DNA of 64,000 nt from Streptomyces caniscabiei (GTDB lineage Bacteria; Actinomycetota; Actinomycetes; Streptomycetales; Streptomycetaceae): contig NZ_JABXWI010000002.1 in assembly GCF_014930365.1 (NCBI RefSeq), positions 558,001 through 622,000 on the forward strand, given 5' to 3'. Below, one piece after another: positions 35,062 through 42,582 of the stretch; positions within the stretch are counted from its first letter, which is position 1, and every line of letters starts with the position of its first letter. Made by a program: the position numbers and the translations under genes. The notes under the pieces are model-generated. The model made no database searches, was not told the DNA's origin, and was given only the letters and a program-made list of their open reading frames with translations.

Positions 35062-35931
35062 ATGCCGATGAGCACCGACGCGCTCCCGACACCGGGGCCC
35101 GTGCCCCCTCCGGCCGCGCCGGGGAGCACACCGCCGGGGGCCTCCCGCTCCGCTCCCGACCGGCTGCTCGCCGTGCTGGCCGCCTTCGACCACGACCACC
35201 CGGCGCTCTCGCTGACCGACATCAGCCGCCGGGCCGGGCTGACCCTCACCACGGCCCACCGGCTGGTCGGCGCGCTCACCGAGTGGGGCGCGCTGGAACG
35301 CGACGCGGGCGGGATCTACCACGTGGGGCTCCGGCTGTGGGAACTCGCGGCGCTCGCCCCGCGCGGGCTCGCGCTGCGCCAGATCGCGCTGCCGTACCTG
35401 GAGGACCTCTACGAGGCGACGCACGAGAACGTGCAGCTCGCGGTCCGCGACGGGGACGAGGTCGTCTACATCGAGTGGCTCTCCGGACGCTCGGCCGTCG
35501 GCGTCCACATCCGGGTCGGCGCACGCTGGCCCCTGCACGCCACGGGCGTGGGCCTGGCGCTCCTCGCCCACAGCGACGCCGCCTCCCAGGACGTCTACTG
35601 CCGGGGGCCGCTCGCCTCCTTCACGCCGTACACCATCGCGGACGCGCCCCGGCTGCGCCGGGCGCTCGCCGAAGTACGGCGCACGGGCGTGGCGGTGAGC
35701 AGCCGTCAGGTCACCGAGGACGCGCTGTCGGTGGCCGCTCCCGTGCGCGGGCCGGGCGGGGCCGTGGTCGCCGCCGTCTCGGTCGTGGTGCCCCAGCTCG
35801 GCGCCCAGGTCCCGGTGCTGACGCCCGCCGTACGGGTGGCGGCACGCGGTATCTCCCGCGCGCTGGGCTGGCAGCCGGACGAACCCCGCCGCGGCTCGCT
35901 GATCCCGGGCCGCGGGACGTCAGCCTCCTGA
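35062..35931 (+). CDS. IclR-family regulator
   Basis: 289-aa regulator. After a 30-residue Pro-rich leader comes the HTH 'LSLTDISRRAGLTLTTAHRL' and wing 'WGALERDAGGIYHVG', then the IclR effector domain with 'RQIALPYLEDLYEATHENVQLAV', 'VVYIEWLSG', 'PLHATGVGLALLAHS' and the C-terminal 'GVAVSSRQVTEDALSVAAPV'. Effector domains of this family often sense aromatic acids, which fits the neighbouring pathway. It begins five bases after the MarR stop and is probably cotranscribed. Either ATG at 35062 or 35068 may be used. Confidence 0.88.
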   Translation: MPMSTDALPTPGPVPPPAAPGSTPPGASRSAPDRLLAVLAAFDHDHPALSLTDISRRAGLTLTTAHRLVGALTEWGALERDAGGIYHVGLRLWELAALAPRGLALRQIALPYLEDLYEATHENVQLAVRDGDEVVYIEWLSGRSAVGVHIRVGARWPLHATGVGLALLAHSDAASQDVYCRGPLASFTPYTIADAPRLRRALAEVRRTGVAVSSRQVTEDALSVAAPVRGPGGAVVAAVSVVVPQLGAQVPVLTPAVRVAARGISRALGWQPDEPRRGSLIPGRGTSAS

Positions 35932-35980
35932 CGAGGATCCGGGCGCTCCGGTGGTCCTGCCAGAGGTCCGTGACACGCCG

Positions 35981-36015
35981 CGCACCGCCCCCGGAGACCT
36001 CCCGGGGCCGGTGCG
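35981..36015. terminator. Bidirectional intrinsic terminator
   Basis: 14-bp arms with one mismatch (CGCACCGCCCCCGG at 35981-35994 and CCGGGGCCGGTGCG at 36002-36015), 7-nt loop, in the 121-bp gap between convergent genes. Confidence 0.7.
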
Positions 36016-36052
36016 GGTGATGCCGCTGATTCGGTTGCGGATCGGGGGGAGT

Positions 36053-37150
36053 TCAGGCCGACAGGCCCTCGTAGGCGGCCGCGAGGATCATGAAGCCCCG
36101 CTCGTCGCCGAGGCCCCCGTCGATCATCTTGTTCATCATGTACGCCACGGTCATCCGGGCGTCGAGGTCGACCACGACGAGCGAGCCGCCCCAGCCGCCC
36201 CAGAAGCAGGTGCGGGGGTTGGGCAGTTGGCCGCCGTTCAGGCCGTAGCCCATGCCGTAGCGCATCGGGACGCGCAGAACGCTGTCGACGCCGTCGAACT
36301 GCTCCTCGAAGACCCGCGCGCACCCCTCCTCCGACAGCAGCCGCACACCGCGCGCCGCGCCGCCGCAGGACAGCAGCGACTGGACGGCGGCGACCGAGCG
36401 GGCGTTGCCGTGTCCGTTCGCGGCCGGGATCTCGGCCCGGCGCCAGGCGGTGGTGTCGGTGGCGCCGTCCGGGATGGCCGGGTTGGGCGGCGGGCCGTCC
36501 TCGGTCGGCGAGGGGGGCGGCATGATGACCGGCGCCACCCGGTGGTCGTGCTCGGCGGGGAGCCCGATGTGGAAGTCGGCGCCCAGCGGTCCGCTGACCT
36601 CCTCGGCGAAGAAGGTGCCCAGGCTGCGGCCGGTGACCCGGCGGACGATCTCCCCGAGCAGATAACCCTGGGTCATCGCGTGATAGCCCGCCTCGGTGCC
36701 GGGCTTCCAGGCCGGTGCCTGCGCGGCGAGCCGCTCGGTGACGGTCGGCCAGTCGTACAGGTCCTCCAGCGTGGTGGGCGCCTCGAAGCGGGGCAGCCCG
36801 GCCGTGTGCGCGAGCACCTGGCTCACGCGTACGTCCTCCTTGCCCGCCGCCGCGAACTCCGGCCAGTACGTCGCCACGGGGGCGTGCAGGTCCAGGGCGC
36901 CCCGGTCGGCGAGCATCAGCACGCACAGGGCCGTCATCGTCTTGGTCGTGGACCACACATGGGTGAGGGTGTCCCGCTCCCACGGAACGGTGCGCTCGGC
37001 GTCGGCGTACCCGCCCCAGAGGTCGACCTCGGGCTCGCCGTCCACGTACACGGCGACGGAGGCGCCCACGTCCTTGTCGTCCAACGAGGCCGCCAACGCC
37101 TCGCGCACCGCGGAGAACCGGTCCGTGCACGTGCCCTCAGTCATCGCCAT
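36053..37150 (-). CDS. Beta-lactamase-fold serine hydrolase (EstB-like)
   Basis: 365-aa class C beta-lactamase/esterase fold protein without a signal peptide. The nucleophile motif SxxK is STTK in 'LTHVWSTTKTMTALCVLML'; the Tyr motif is probably 'AGYHAMTQGYLLGEIV'; and near the C-terminus 'CFWGGWGGSLVVVDLD' replaces the KTG strand, as in EstB-type esterases. Likely a cytoplasmic ester or amide hydrolase, not an antibiotic-resistance enzyme. Two possible ATG starts lie six bases apart (37150, 37144); neither has a clear ribosome site. Monocistronic. Confidence 0.85.
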   Translation of the reverse strand: MAMTEGTCTDRFSAVREALAASLDDKDVGASVAVYVDGEPEVDLWGGYADAERTVPWERDTLTHVWSTTKTMTALCVLMLADRGALDLHAPVATYWPEFAAAGKEDVRVSQVLAHTAGLPRFEAPTTLEDLYDWPTVTERLAAQAPAWKPGTEAGYHAMTQGYLLGEIVRRVTGRSLGTFFAEEVSGPLGADFHIGLPAEHDHRVAPVIMPPPSPTEDGPPPNPAIPDGATDTTAWRRAEIPAANGHGNARSVAAVQSLLSCGGAARGVRLLSEEGCARVFEEQFDGVDSVLRVPMRYGMGYGLNGGQLPNPRTCFWGGWGGSLVVVDLDARMTVAYMMNKMIDGGLGDERGFMILAAAYEGLSA

Positions 37151-37323
37151 GAGGGGGAAGGTAACGGGCCGCGCGGCACGGGGCCATCGAATAAACCGCG
37201 CTCCGACGTGGCCGGTTCACCGGTCCGGCACGGCCCCCGGAGTGCCCCTGGTCGGGCGGGCGGGCGCCGATCGCCTAGGCTGCTCCGTGCGGGGCTGTCG
37301 TACGGACAAGAGCGTGGTGGGAA

Positions 37324-39852
37324 ATGCCGCTGAGGGACGACGATCCCACCGTCATAGGCGGATACGTCCTGGAGGACCGGCTCGGCTCGGGTGGCATGGG
37401 GGTCGTCTACCGCGCGCGGTCCGCGTCGGGGCGACTGGTCGCGATCAAGCTGGTGCACGCGCAGTACCGCGACGACGAGGAGTTCCGCTCCCGGTTCCGT
37501 CAGGAGATCGCGGCGGTGCGCCGGGTGAGCGGGGCGTTCACGGCCGCCGTGGTGGACGCCGATCCGGAGGCGGCCAGGCCCTGGATGGCGACGCAGTACG
37601 TGCCGGGTCCGACGCTCTTCGACCTGGTGCGCGAGGAGGGGCCGCTGGACGGCGAGCGGATCCGGGCCCTCGCGCTGGGGCTCGTCGAGGCACTGCGCGA
37701 CATCCACCGGGCGGGGGTCGTGCACCGGGACCTGAAGCCGGCGAACGTGCTGATGGCCGAGGACGGCCCGCGCGTCATCGACTTCGGCATCTCGCGCGCC
37801 GGCGACAACCTGCCGCTCACCGTGACCGGACGGGTGATCGGCACGCCGCCGTTCATGTCACCGGAGCAACTGCGCTCGCCGAGGGACGTCACCGCCGCGT
37901 CGGACGTGTTCTCGCTGGGCTCGCTGCTGGTGTACGCGGCCAGCGGGCACAGCCCGTTCAAGGCCGAGAGCCCCTATCTGGCGGGCTATCAGGTCATGTT
38001 CGAGGCCCCGAAGCTGGACGCGGTGCCCGAACCGCTGCGGACCGTCACCGAACGCTGCCTGGACAAGAACCCGACGACCCGCCCGGACCTCACCGAACTG
38101 CACGGCCTGTTCCTGAGATCGGCGACTTCACCCACGAACGGCCCCCGGGGCACCGCACCGACGCCTGGAACGGGGGCGGGGACGGGGGCGGGGACGGAGG
38201 CGGAGGCCGGAACGGGAACGGCCCCGGGGCCGGCGCCAGGACCACTCGACCGACCGACGGACTCCGGACGAACCGACTCCGGGCGAACGGGGACCACGGG
38301 AACCGGCGCCGTCCGCACCGCCACCGCCGCACGGGCCGAGACCGACCGGGCGAACACCGGGCAGGCGGACGCTGAGCGACCGTATCCGGGCCGCCCGGAT
38401 CCGGACCGACGGGACCCGGACCGACCGGATCCGGACCGTACGGACGCCGGGCGGGCGGACGACACGACCGAGAACGACCGTCTGCCGGACGTCCGCTCGG
38501 TGGACGGCGGACCGCCGGGCCGACCGGCGGACGGCCGACCGGCACGGGAACGCCGCCCCAGGCTCCGCGTCGGACGGCGGCTGCTGCTCGTCGGGCTCGG
38601 CGCCGCCCTGACCGTCTCCGCTCTGAGCGCCGCGCTGCTCCTGCCCACCGGCGCCGAGGACGGCACGACGGCGTCCGGCACCGGCGCCGCCGTGGACCGC
38701 CGTTCCGCGTCGCTCCCCAAGGGCTGGCGGCCGTGGCAGACACGGCTGCGGGCCGACAGCGGCCTCCCCGCCGACTACATCCCGGTCAACTACGACGACA
38801 CGGGCTGCCGGACGGACGGCACGGACCTGTACTGCGGCGGTACGGGCTTCCTCGTCGGGAAGGTGGACGCCGCCACCGGCGCCACGGGCTGGCGGTACGG
38901 CCAACTCCCGCAGACCGCCCGGCCCATCGGCGTACGGGACGGCCTCGTCCTCGTCTACACGGAACCCGACAGCACACAGCGGCGCCTGGTGGCCCTGGAC
39001 GCCCGCACCGGGAAGCAGCGGTGGTCCCGGCCCATCAGCGCGAGCGAGGCGGCGCCCCTCTTCGACGGCGGCGTGCTCACCCTCGCGCCCGACCACTACG
39101 ACGTGATCGCCTACGACACGGCGGGCAAGGAGCTGTGGCGGACGTCCGAGCCCGCCGGGATCAACTGCGTCCCCTCGGTGCTCGGCGACGACCCCTACGA
39201 ACTGTGCTGGGAGGGTGACGACTTCCTCGACACCCGCCCGTTCACCCTGGTACGCCTCGATCCGGACGACGGCACCCCGCGGGCCCGCAGCCCCCTGCCG
39301 GAGAAGTCCCTCGCGCTGGGCGTCGTCGACGGACGGCCCCTGTTCCTGAAGGCGGAGTCCACCGAGGAGGTCTACCAGGCGGGGTACGAGCGGCCGTACG
39401 ACGCGTTCCTGCGGGTGGACCCGGACACCGGGAAGGTCACCCGGATCCCGCTGAAGCGCGCGCTGCGCGGCGCGGCGACGCTCGTGGACGGGGTCGTGTA
39501 CTTCGTGCGGACCAGCGGGTCGGTCACCGCCGTGTCGGCGGCGAGCGGCACGGTGCTCTGGGAGCGGACCACCGACATGGAGAACCTGTCCGCGCCGGTG
39601 GTGTCGGCGGCCCGTGACGAGATCTACTTCGCCAACCGGTTCGGCCGGCTGCTGGCCCTGGACAGCCGGACGGGCGCCGAGGTCTGGCGCACGGACGCGC
39701 TCGACGACCCCGGGGACATCGCGACCGAGACCCCGCCCCGGGTGCTGCTCGTGGACGACGCGATCGTGGCGACGGCCGGGAACATGGCGTTCTCGGTGAA
39801 CCCGGACGAGCCGATGGAGAGCGGGTCGACCGTGTCGACCTTCGGCGACTGA
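37324..39852 (+). CDS. Ser/Thr protein kinase with extracellular PQQ-repeat sensor
   Basis: 842-aa membrane kinase. The Hanks kinase domain (about 10-265) has the G-loop 'LEDRLGSGGMGVVYRA', Lys in 'LVAIKLVHA', catalytic 'HRDLKPANVLM' (Asp about 136), DFG in 'VIDFGISRAG' and 'GTPPFMSPEQL'. A 150-residue linker is rich in Gly/Thr/Pro, then in Asp-Pro-Asp-Arg repeats. One membrane helix follows ('LLLVGLGAALTVSALSAALLL', about 419-439). The outer 400 residues are PQQ-like beta-propeller blades, for example 'GATGWRYGQLP', 'RLVALDARTGKQRWSRPI', 'GSVTAVSAASGTVLWERTT', 'GRLLALDSRTGAEVWRTDA'. It probably signals cell-wall or envelope state; targets unknown. Confidence 0.92.
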   Translation: MPLRDDDPTVIGGYVLEDRLGSGGMGVVYRARSASGRLVAIKLVHAQYRDDEEFRSRFRQEIAAVRRVSGAFTAAVVDADPEAARPWMATQYVPGPTLFDLVREEGPLDGERIRALALGLVEALRDIHRAGVVHRDLKPANVLMAEDGPRVIDFGISRAGDNLPLTVTGRVIGTPPFMSPEQLRSPRDVTAASDVFSLGSLLVYAASGHSPFKAESPYLAGYQVMFEAPKLDAVPEPLRTVTERCLDKNPTTRPDLTELHGLFLRSATSPTNGPRGTAPTPGTGAGTGAGTEAEAGTGTAPGPAPGPLDRPTDSGRTDSGRTGTTGTGAVRTATAARAETDRANTGQADAERPYPGRPDPDRRDPDRPDPDRTDAGRADDTTENDRLPDVRSVDGGPPGRPADGRPARERRPRLRVGRRLLLVGLGAALTVSALSAALLLPTGAEDGTTASGTGAAVDRRSASLPKGWRPWQTRLRADSGLPADYIPVNYDDTGCRTDGTDLYCGGTGFLVGKVDAATGATGWRYGQLPQTARPIGVRDGLVLVYTEPDSTQRRLVALDARTGKQRWSRPISASEAAPLFDGGVLTLAPDHYDVIAYDTAGKELWRTSEPAGINCVPSVLGDDPYELCWEGDDFLDTRPFTLVRLDPDDGTPRARSPLPEKSLALGVVDGRPLFLKAESTEEVYQAGYERPYDAFLRVDPDTGKVTRIPLKRALRGAATLVDGVVYFVRTSGSVTAVSAASGTVLWERTTDMENLSAPVVSAARDEIYFANRFGRLLALDSRTGAEVWRTDALDDPGDIATETPPRVLLVDDAIVATAGNMAFSVNPDEPMESGSTVSTFGD

Positions 39853-39872
39853 CGCACCGTCATGTCGTAGAG

Positions 39873-39896
39873 CGGGTGCGGTCACCGCCCGCACCG
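39873..39896 (+). terminator. Probable terminator of the kinase gene
   Basis: GGTGCGG (39875-39881) pairs with CCGCACC (39889-39895) across a 7-nt loop, 23 bp after the kinase stop. Short stem, moderate support. Confidence 0.45.
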
Positions 39897-39998
39897 ACCC
39901 GTCTTCACATCGTGAACTCGGCTCTCCCGCAAGGACTTTCTCCGCTTTAACTCTTGACGCCCGCAGCGCCGGAGCGCACATTGACCGCACGCTCTTCT

Positions 39999-40012
39999 TG
40001 AGAGCGCTCTCA
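39999..40012. promoter_or_regulatory. LacI/CebR-type operator upstream of the GH16 gene
   Basis: TGAGAGCGCTCTCA is a perfect 14-bp palindrome and differs from the CebR (cellobiose repressor) box TGGGAGCGCTCCCA, as I recall it, by one base per half. A possible promoter (TTGACG at 39954-39959, then CACATT at 39977-39982) lies just upstream, so bound repressor would block elongation. The rest of the 225-bp gap shows nothing distinctive. Confidence 0.65.
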
Positions 40013-40077
40013 GGACGGGACTCCACGGAGCGCTCCCCCCACCCGCGCTTTTCACTCCGTACACCGAAGAGGCCGCC

Positions 40078-41499
40078 ATGAGTGAAACACCCGGCACACC
40101 CGACACACCCGGCACACTCGACACCGGAACACCCCTGGGCCGTCGCCGCCCGCTCCGGCGCGCGTTCCTCGCCGTGGCCACCGCGCTGGCGCTGGCCACG
40201 GCCTGGGCGACGACCGCGCAGGGCGCCGCCCCCACCCCGCCCGCCGGCTGGACGCAGGTCTTCGTCGACGACTTCAACGGCGCCGCCGGCACCGGCGTCA
40301 GCACCTCCAACTGGCAGTACGCGACCGGGACTTCGTACCCCGGCGGGCCCGCCAACTGGGGTACCGGCGAGGTCGAGACGATGACGAACAGCACCTCCAA
40401 CGTCTCTCTCGACGGCAACGGCAATCTGCGCATCACCCCGATCCGGGACGCGGCCGGCCGCTGGACCTCGGGCCGGATCGAGACCAACCGCACCGACTTC
40501 CAGCCCCCGGCGGGCGGCAAGCTGCGGGTCGAGTCCAGGCTCCAGATGCCGAACGTCACCGGCACGGCCGCCGAGGGCTACTGGCCGGCGTTCTGGATGC
40601 TGGGCGCGCCCTACCGGGGCAACTACCAGAACTGGCCGAGCGTCGGCGAGCTGGACATCATGGAGAACGTGCAGGGCCGCAACCAGGTCTGGGCCACCAT
40701 GCACTGCGGCACCAACCCCGGCGGCCCGTGCAACGAGACGACCGGCATCGGCAACTCCACGGCGTGCCCGGGCACGACCTGCCAGTCCGGGTTCCACACG
40801 TACACCATGGAGTGGGACCGCTCGGTGACGCCGGAGACGATCCGGTTCTCGGTCGACGGCACCCAGTTCCACTCGGTCAACGCCAGCCAGGTCGACGCGA
40901 CCACCTGGACCAACGCCACCAACCACGGGTTCTTCGTCATCCTGAACGTGGCGATGGGCGGCGCCTTCCCCGACGCGTTCGGCGGCGGGCTCGACGGTGA
41001 CACACGCTCCGGTGTGCCGATGGTCGTCGACTACGTGCAGGTGCTGTCGGCCGCCGGGGGCACCACCACCCCGCCGCCGACGGGCACCCGGGACGCGTAC
41101 AGCGCCATCCAGGCCGAGTCGTACAACGGCCAGAGCGGCACCCTCACCGAGTCCACGACCGACACCGGTGGCGGCCAGAACATCGGCGCCCTGGCCAACG
41201 GCGACTGGGCGCTCTTCCAGAACGTGAACTTCGGCTCCACGGCCGCGACGCAGTTCGTCGCCCGGGTGGCGTCCGGCGCCGACGCGGGGGTGAGCGGCCT
41301 GGTCGAGGTCAGGCTCGACAGCCGTTCGAACGGGCCGGTCGGCAGTTTCTCGATCGCCGACACCGGTGGCTGGCAGTCGTGGCGGACGGTGCCCGCGAAC
41401 ATCAGCCGGGTGACCGGCACCCATGACGTCTATCTGACCTTCACCAGCGGTCAGGCGCAGGACTTCGTGAACGTGAACTGGTTCAACTTCGGCCGCTGA
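40078..41499 (+). CDS. Secreted endo-beta-1,3-glucanase-type GH16 enzyme with C-terminal CBM6-like domain
   Basis: 473-aa exported hydrolase. The long signal has a Thr/Pro-rich leader then 'RRRPLRRAFLAVATALALATA' and cleavage near TAQGA; twin arginines occur, but the motif is not canonical Tat. The GH16 barrel (about 55-320) bears the catalytic motif ExDxxE in 'WPSVGELDIMENVQGRN' (Glu about 191, Asp 193, Glu 196). A TTTPPPTGT linker leads to a beta-sandwich (about 340-473: 'YSAIQAESYNGQSG', 'DWALFQNVNFGS', 'HDVYLTFTSGQAQDFVNVNW') typical of CBM6. It should cut laminarin-like or fungal-wall glucan outside the cell. Controlled by the palindrome 66 bp upstream. Confidence 0.92.
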   Translation: MSETPGTPDTPGTLDTGTPLGRRRPLRRAFLAVATALALATAWATTAQGAAPTPPAGWTQVFVDDFNGAAGTGVSTSNWQYATGTSYPGGPANWGTGEVETMTNSTSNVSLDGNGNLRITPIRDAAGRWTSGRIETNRTDFQPPAGGKLRVESRLQMPNVTGTAAEGYWPAFWMLGAPYRGNYQNWPSVGELDIMENVQGRNQVWATMHCGTNPGGPCNETTGIGNSTACPGTTCQSGFHTYTMEWDRSVTPETIRFSVDGTQFHSVNASQVDATTWTNATNHGFFVILNVAMGGAFPDAFGGGLDGDTRSGVPMVVDYVQVLSAAGGTTTPPPTGTRDAYSAIQAESYNGQSGTLTESTTDTGGGQNIGALANGDWALFQNVNFGSTAATQFVARVASGADAGVSGLVEVRLDSRSNGPVGSFSIADTGGWQSWRTVPANISRVTGTHDVYLTFTSGQAQDFVNVNWFNFGR

Positions 41500-41513
41500 C
41501 AGCCGGGTTGTGC

Positions 41514-41549
41514 GAGGGGCGGACTCCACGGCGGTGGAGTCCGCCCCTC
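41514..41549. terminator. Strong bidirectional intrinsic terminator
   Basis: Perfect 16-bp stem (GAGGGGCGGACTCCAC with its complement) and 4-nt loop, 14 bp past the glucanase stop and just before the stop of the convergent AraC gene. Confidence 0.88.
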
Positions 41550-41557
41550 GTCGCGTG

Positions 41558-42448
41558 TCATCGCAGCTCCGCCCGGAACGCCACCGGTGTGGCGCCGGCG
41601 TGCAGTTGGAAGAACTTGGAGAAGTTCGCCGCGTCGGGGAAGCCGACGGCGACGCCCACGCGGCCGATCGGCAGATCCGTGTGGGCCAGCAGCCGCTTCG
41701 CCTCCAGGACGACCCGCTTGTCGATAAAGCCCTTCGGGGTCTCGCCGGTCGCCGCGCGGACCGCGCGGACGAGGGTCCGGCGGGAGTAGCCGAGGGCGTC
41801 GGCGTAGGCGCTGACGCTGTGGTTGACGGCGAAGTCCCGCTCGACGGCGTCCCGGAAGCGGGTGAAGGTGGTGTCGTCGGGCCGGTGCTCCTCCTCTGCC
41901 GTCGAGCCGGCGGCGAGATGGGCGAGGCGCAGGAGGAAGGCCGTCAGGGAGTGCCGCAGGACGGCGGTGTGCAGGCCGGGCGGCAGGGTGCCGGTGTCGA
42001 CGTACTCGCGTTCCAGCTGGGCCGACGAGGCGCGCAGACCCGCGAGTTGGGCCTCGTCGGGGCGGAGCAGCGGCGGCAGGTCGTAGCGGTAGAGGCCGGT
42101 CGCCTCGACGGTGGCGCGGGGCAGGAAGCCCGGTTGCATGGTGAGGACGGTCCCGCGGTACTCGGTGGGGCGTGAGAAGCGATGCACCTGCCCCGGCCGG
42201 ATCCACAGCAGTTCGCCCGCGACCGCCTCGTGCTCGGTGAAGTCGATCATGTGGTGCACCGGGCCGGCCTCGAACAGCATCACCACATGGAAGTCGATGC
42301 GGTGCACCCCTTCCAGGGGTATGTCCGCGTGCCAGGGGCCCCGGCCGTCCATCGGGCCGATCCGCATGCCGACGCCGGAGAGGCCGCGGTCGGCGGGGAA
42401 CGGGAAGGTCTTGATCCGGCCGCCGTCGGGGAAGTCTCTGTCCGTCAT
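41558..42448 (-). CDS. AraC-family regulator with cupin sensor
   Basis: 296-aa regulator. The N-terminal cupin-like arm ('FHVVMLFEAGPVHHMIDF', 'GELLWIRPGQVHRFSRP') likely binds a small ligand. The C-terminal AraC DNA-binding domain has 'SVSAYADALGYSRRTLVRAV' and the signature 'LAHTDLPIGRVGVAVGFPDA', ending 'FSKFFQLHAGATPVAFR'. Start placed at the ATG at 42448 (MTDRDFPDGG); an ORF extension to 42517 reads through the divergent promoter. The target is unknown; the divergent transketolase operon and its AT-rich palindrome are candidates. Confidence 0.87.
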   Translation of the reverse strand: MTDRDFPDGGRIKTFPFPADRGLSGVGMRIGPMDGRGPWHADIPLEGVHRIDFHVVMLFEAGPVHHMIDFTEHEAVAGELLWIRPGQVHRFSRPTEYRGTVLTMQPGFLPRATVEATGLYRYDLPPLLRPDEAQLAGLRASSAQLEREYVDTGTLPPGLHTAVLRHSLTAFLLRLAHLAAGSTAEEEHRPDDTTFTRFRDAVERDFAVNHSVSAYADALGYSRRTLVRAVRAATGETPKGFIDKRVVLEAKRLLAHTDLPIGRVGVAVGFPDAANFSKFFQLHAGATPVAFRAELR

Positions 42449-42515
42449 GTCCTCGCCGTCGCGTCGTCGGTGTCCCAGTTTCACCGAAGGCTGGCACACC
42501 GCCACCTCGCCCCAC

Positions 42516-42541
42516 AAAAGTCAGACTTTTACTTTTGAAGA
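42516..42541. promoter_or_regulatory. AT-rich palindrome upstream of the pentose-phosphate operon
   Basis: AAAAGTCAGACTTTT (42516-42530) has 6-bp perfect arms around CAG, followed directly by ACTTTTGAAGA, an 11-mer also found in the DeoR operator region. Very AT-rich for this genome and located between the AraC and transketolase genes. Likely an operator, protein unknown. Confidence 0.45.
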
Positions 42542-42582
42542 CGCCAGAAGCTTTCCGCCGTCTCATCGAGGACTTCTTGAAG

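Noticed and set aside
36053..37150. Serine hydrolase as an antibiotic-resistance beta-lactamase
   Set aside because: No signal peptide and no KTG motif; it fits EstB-type esterases.
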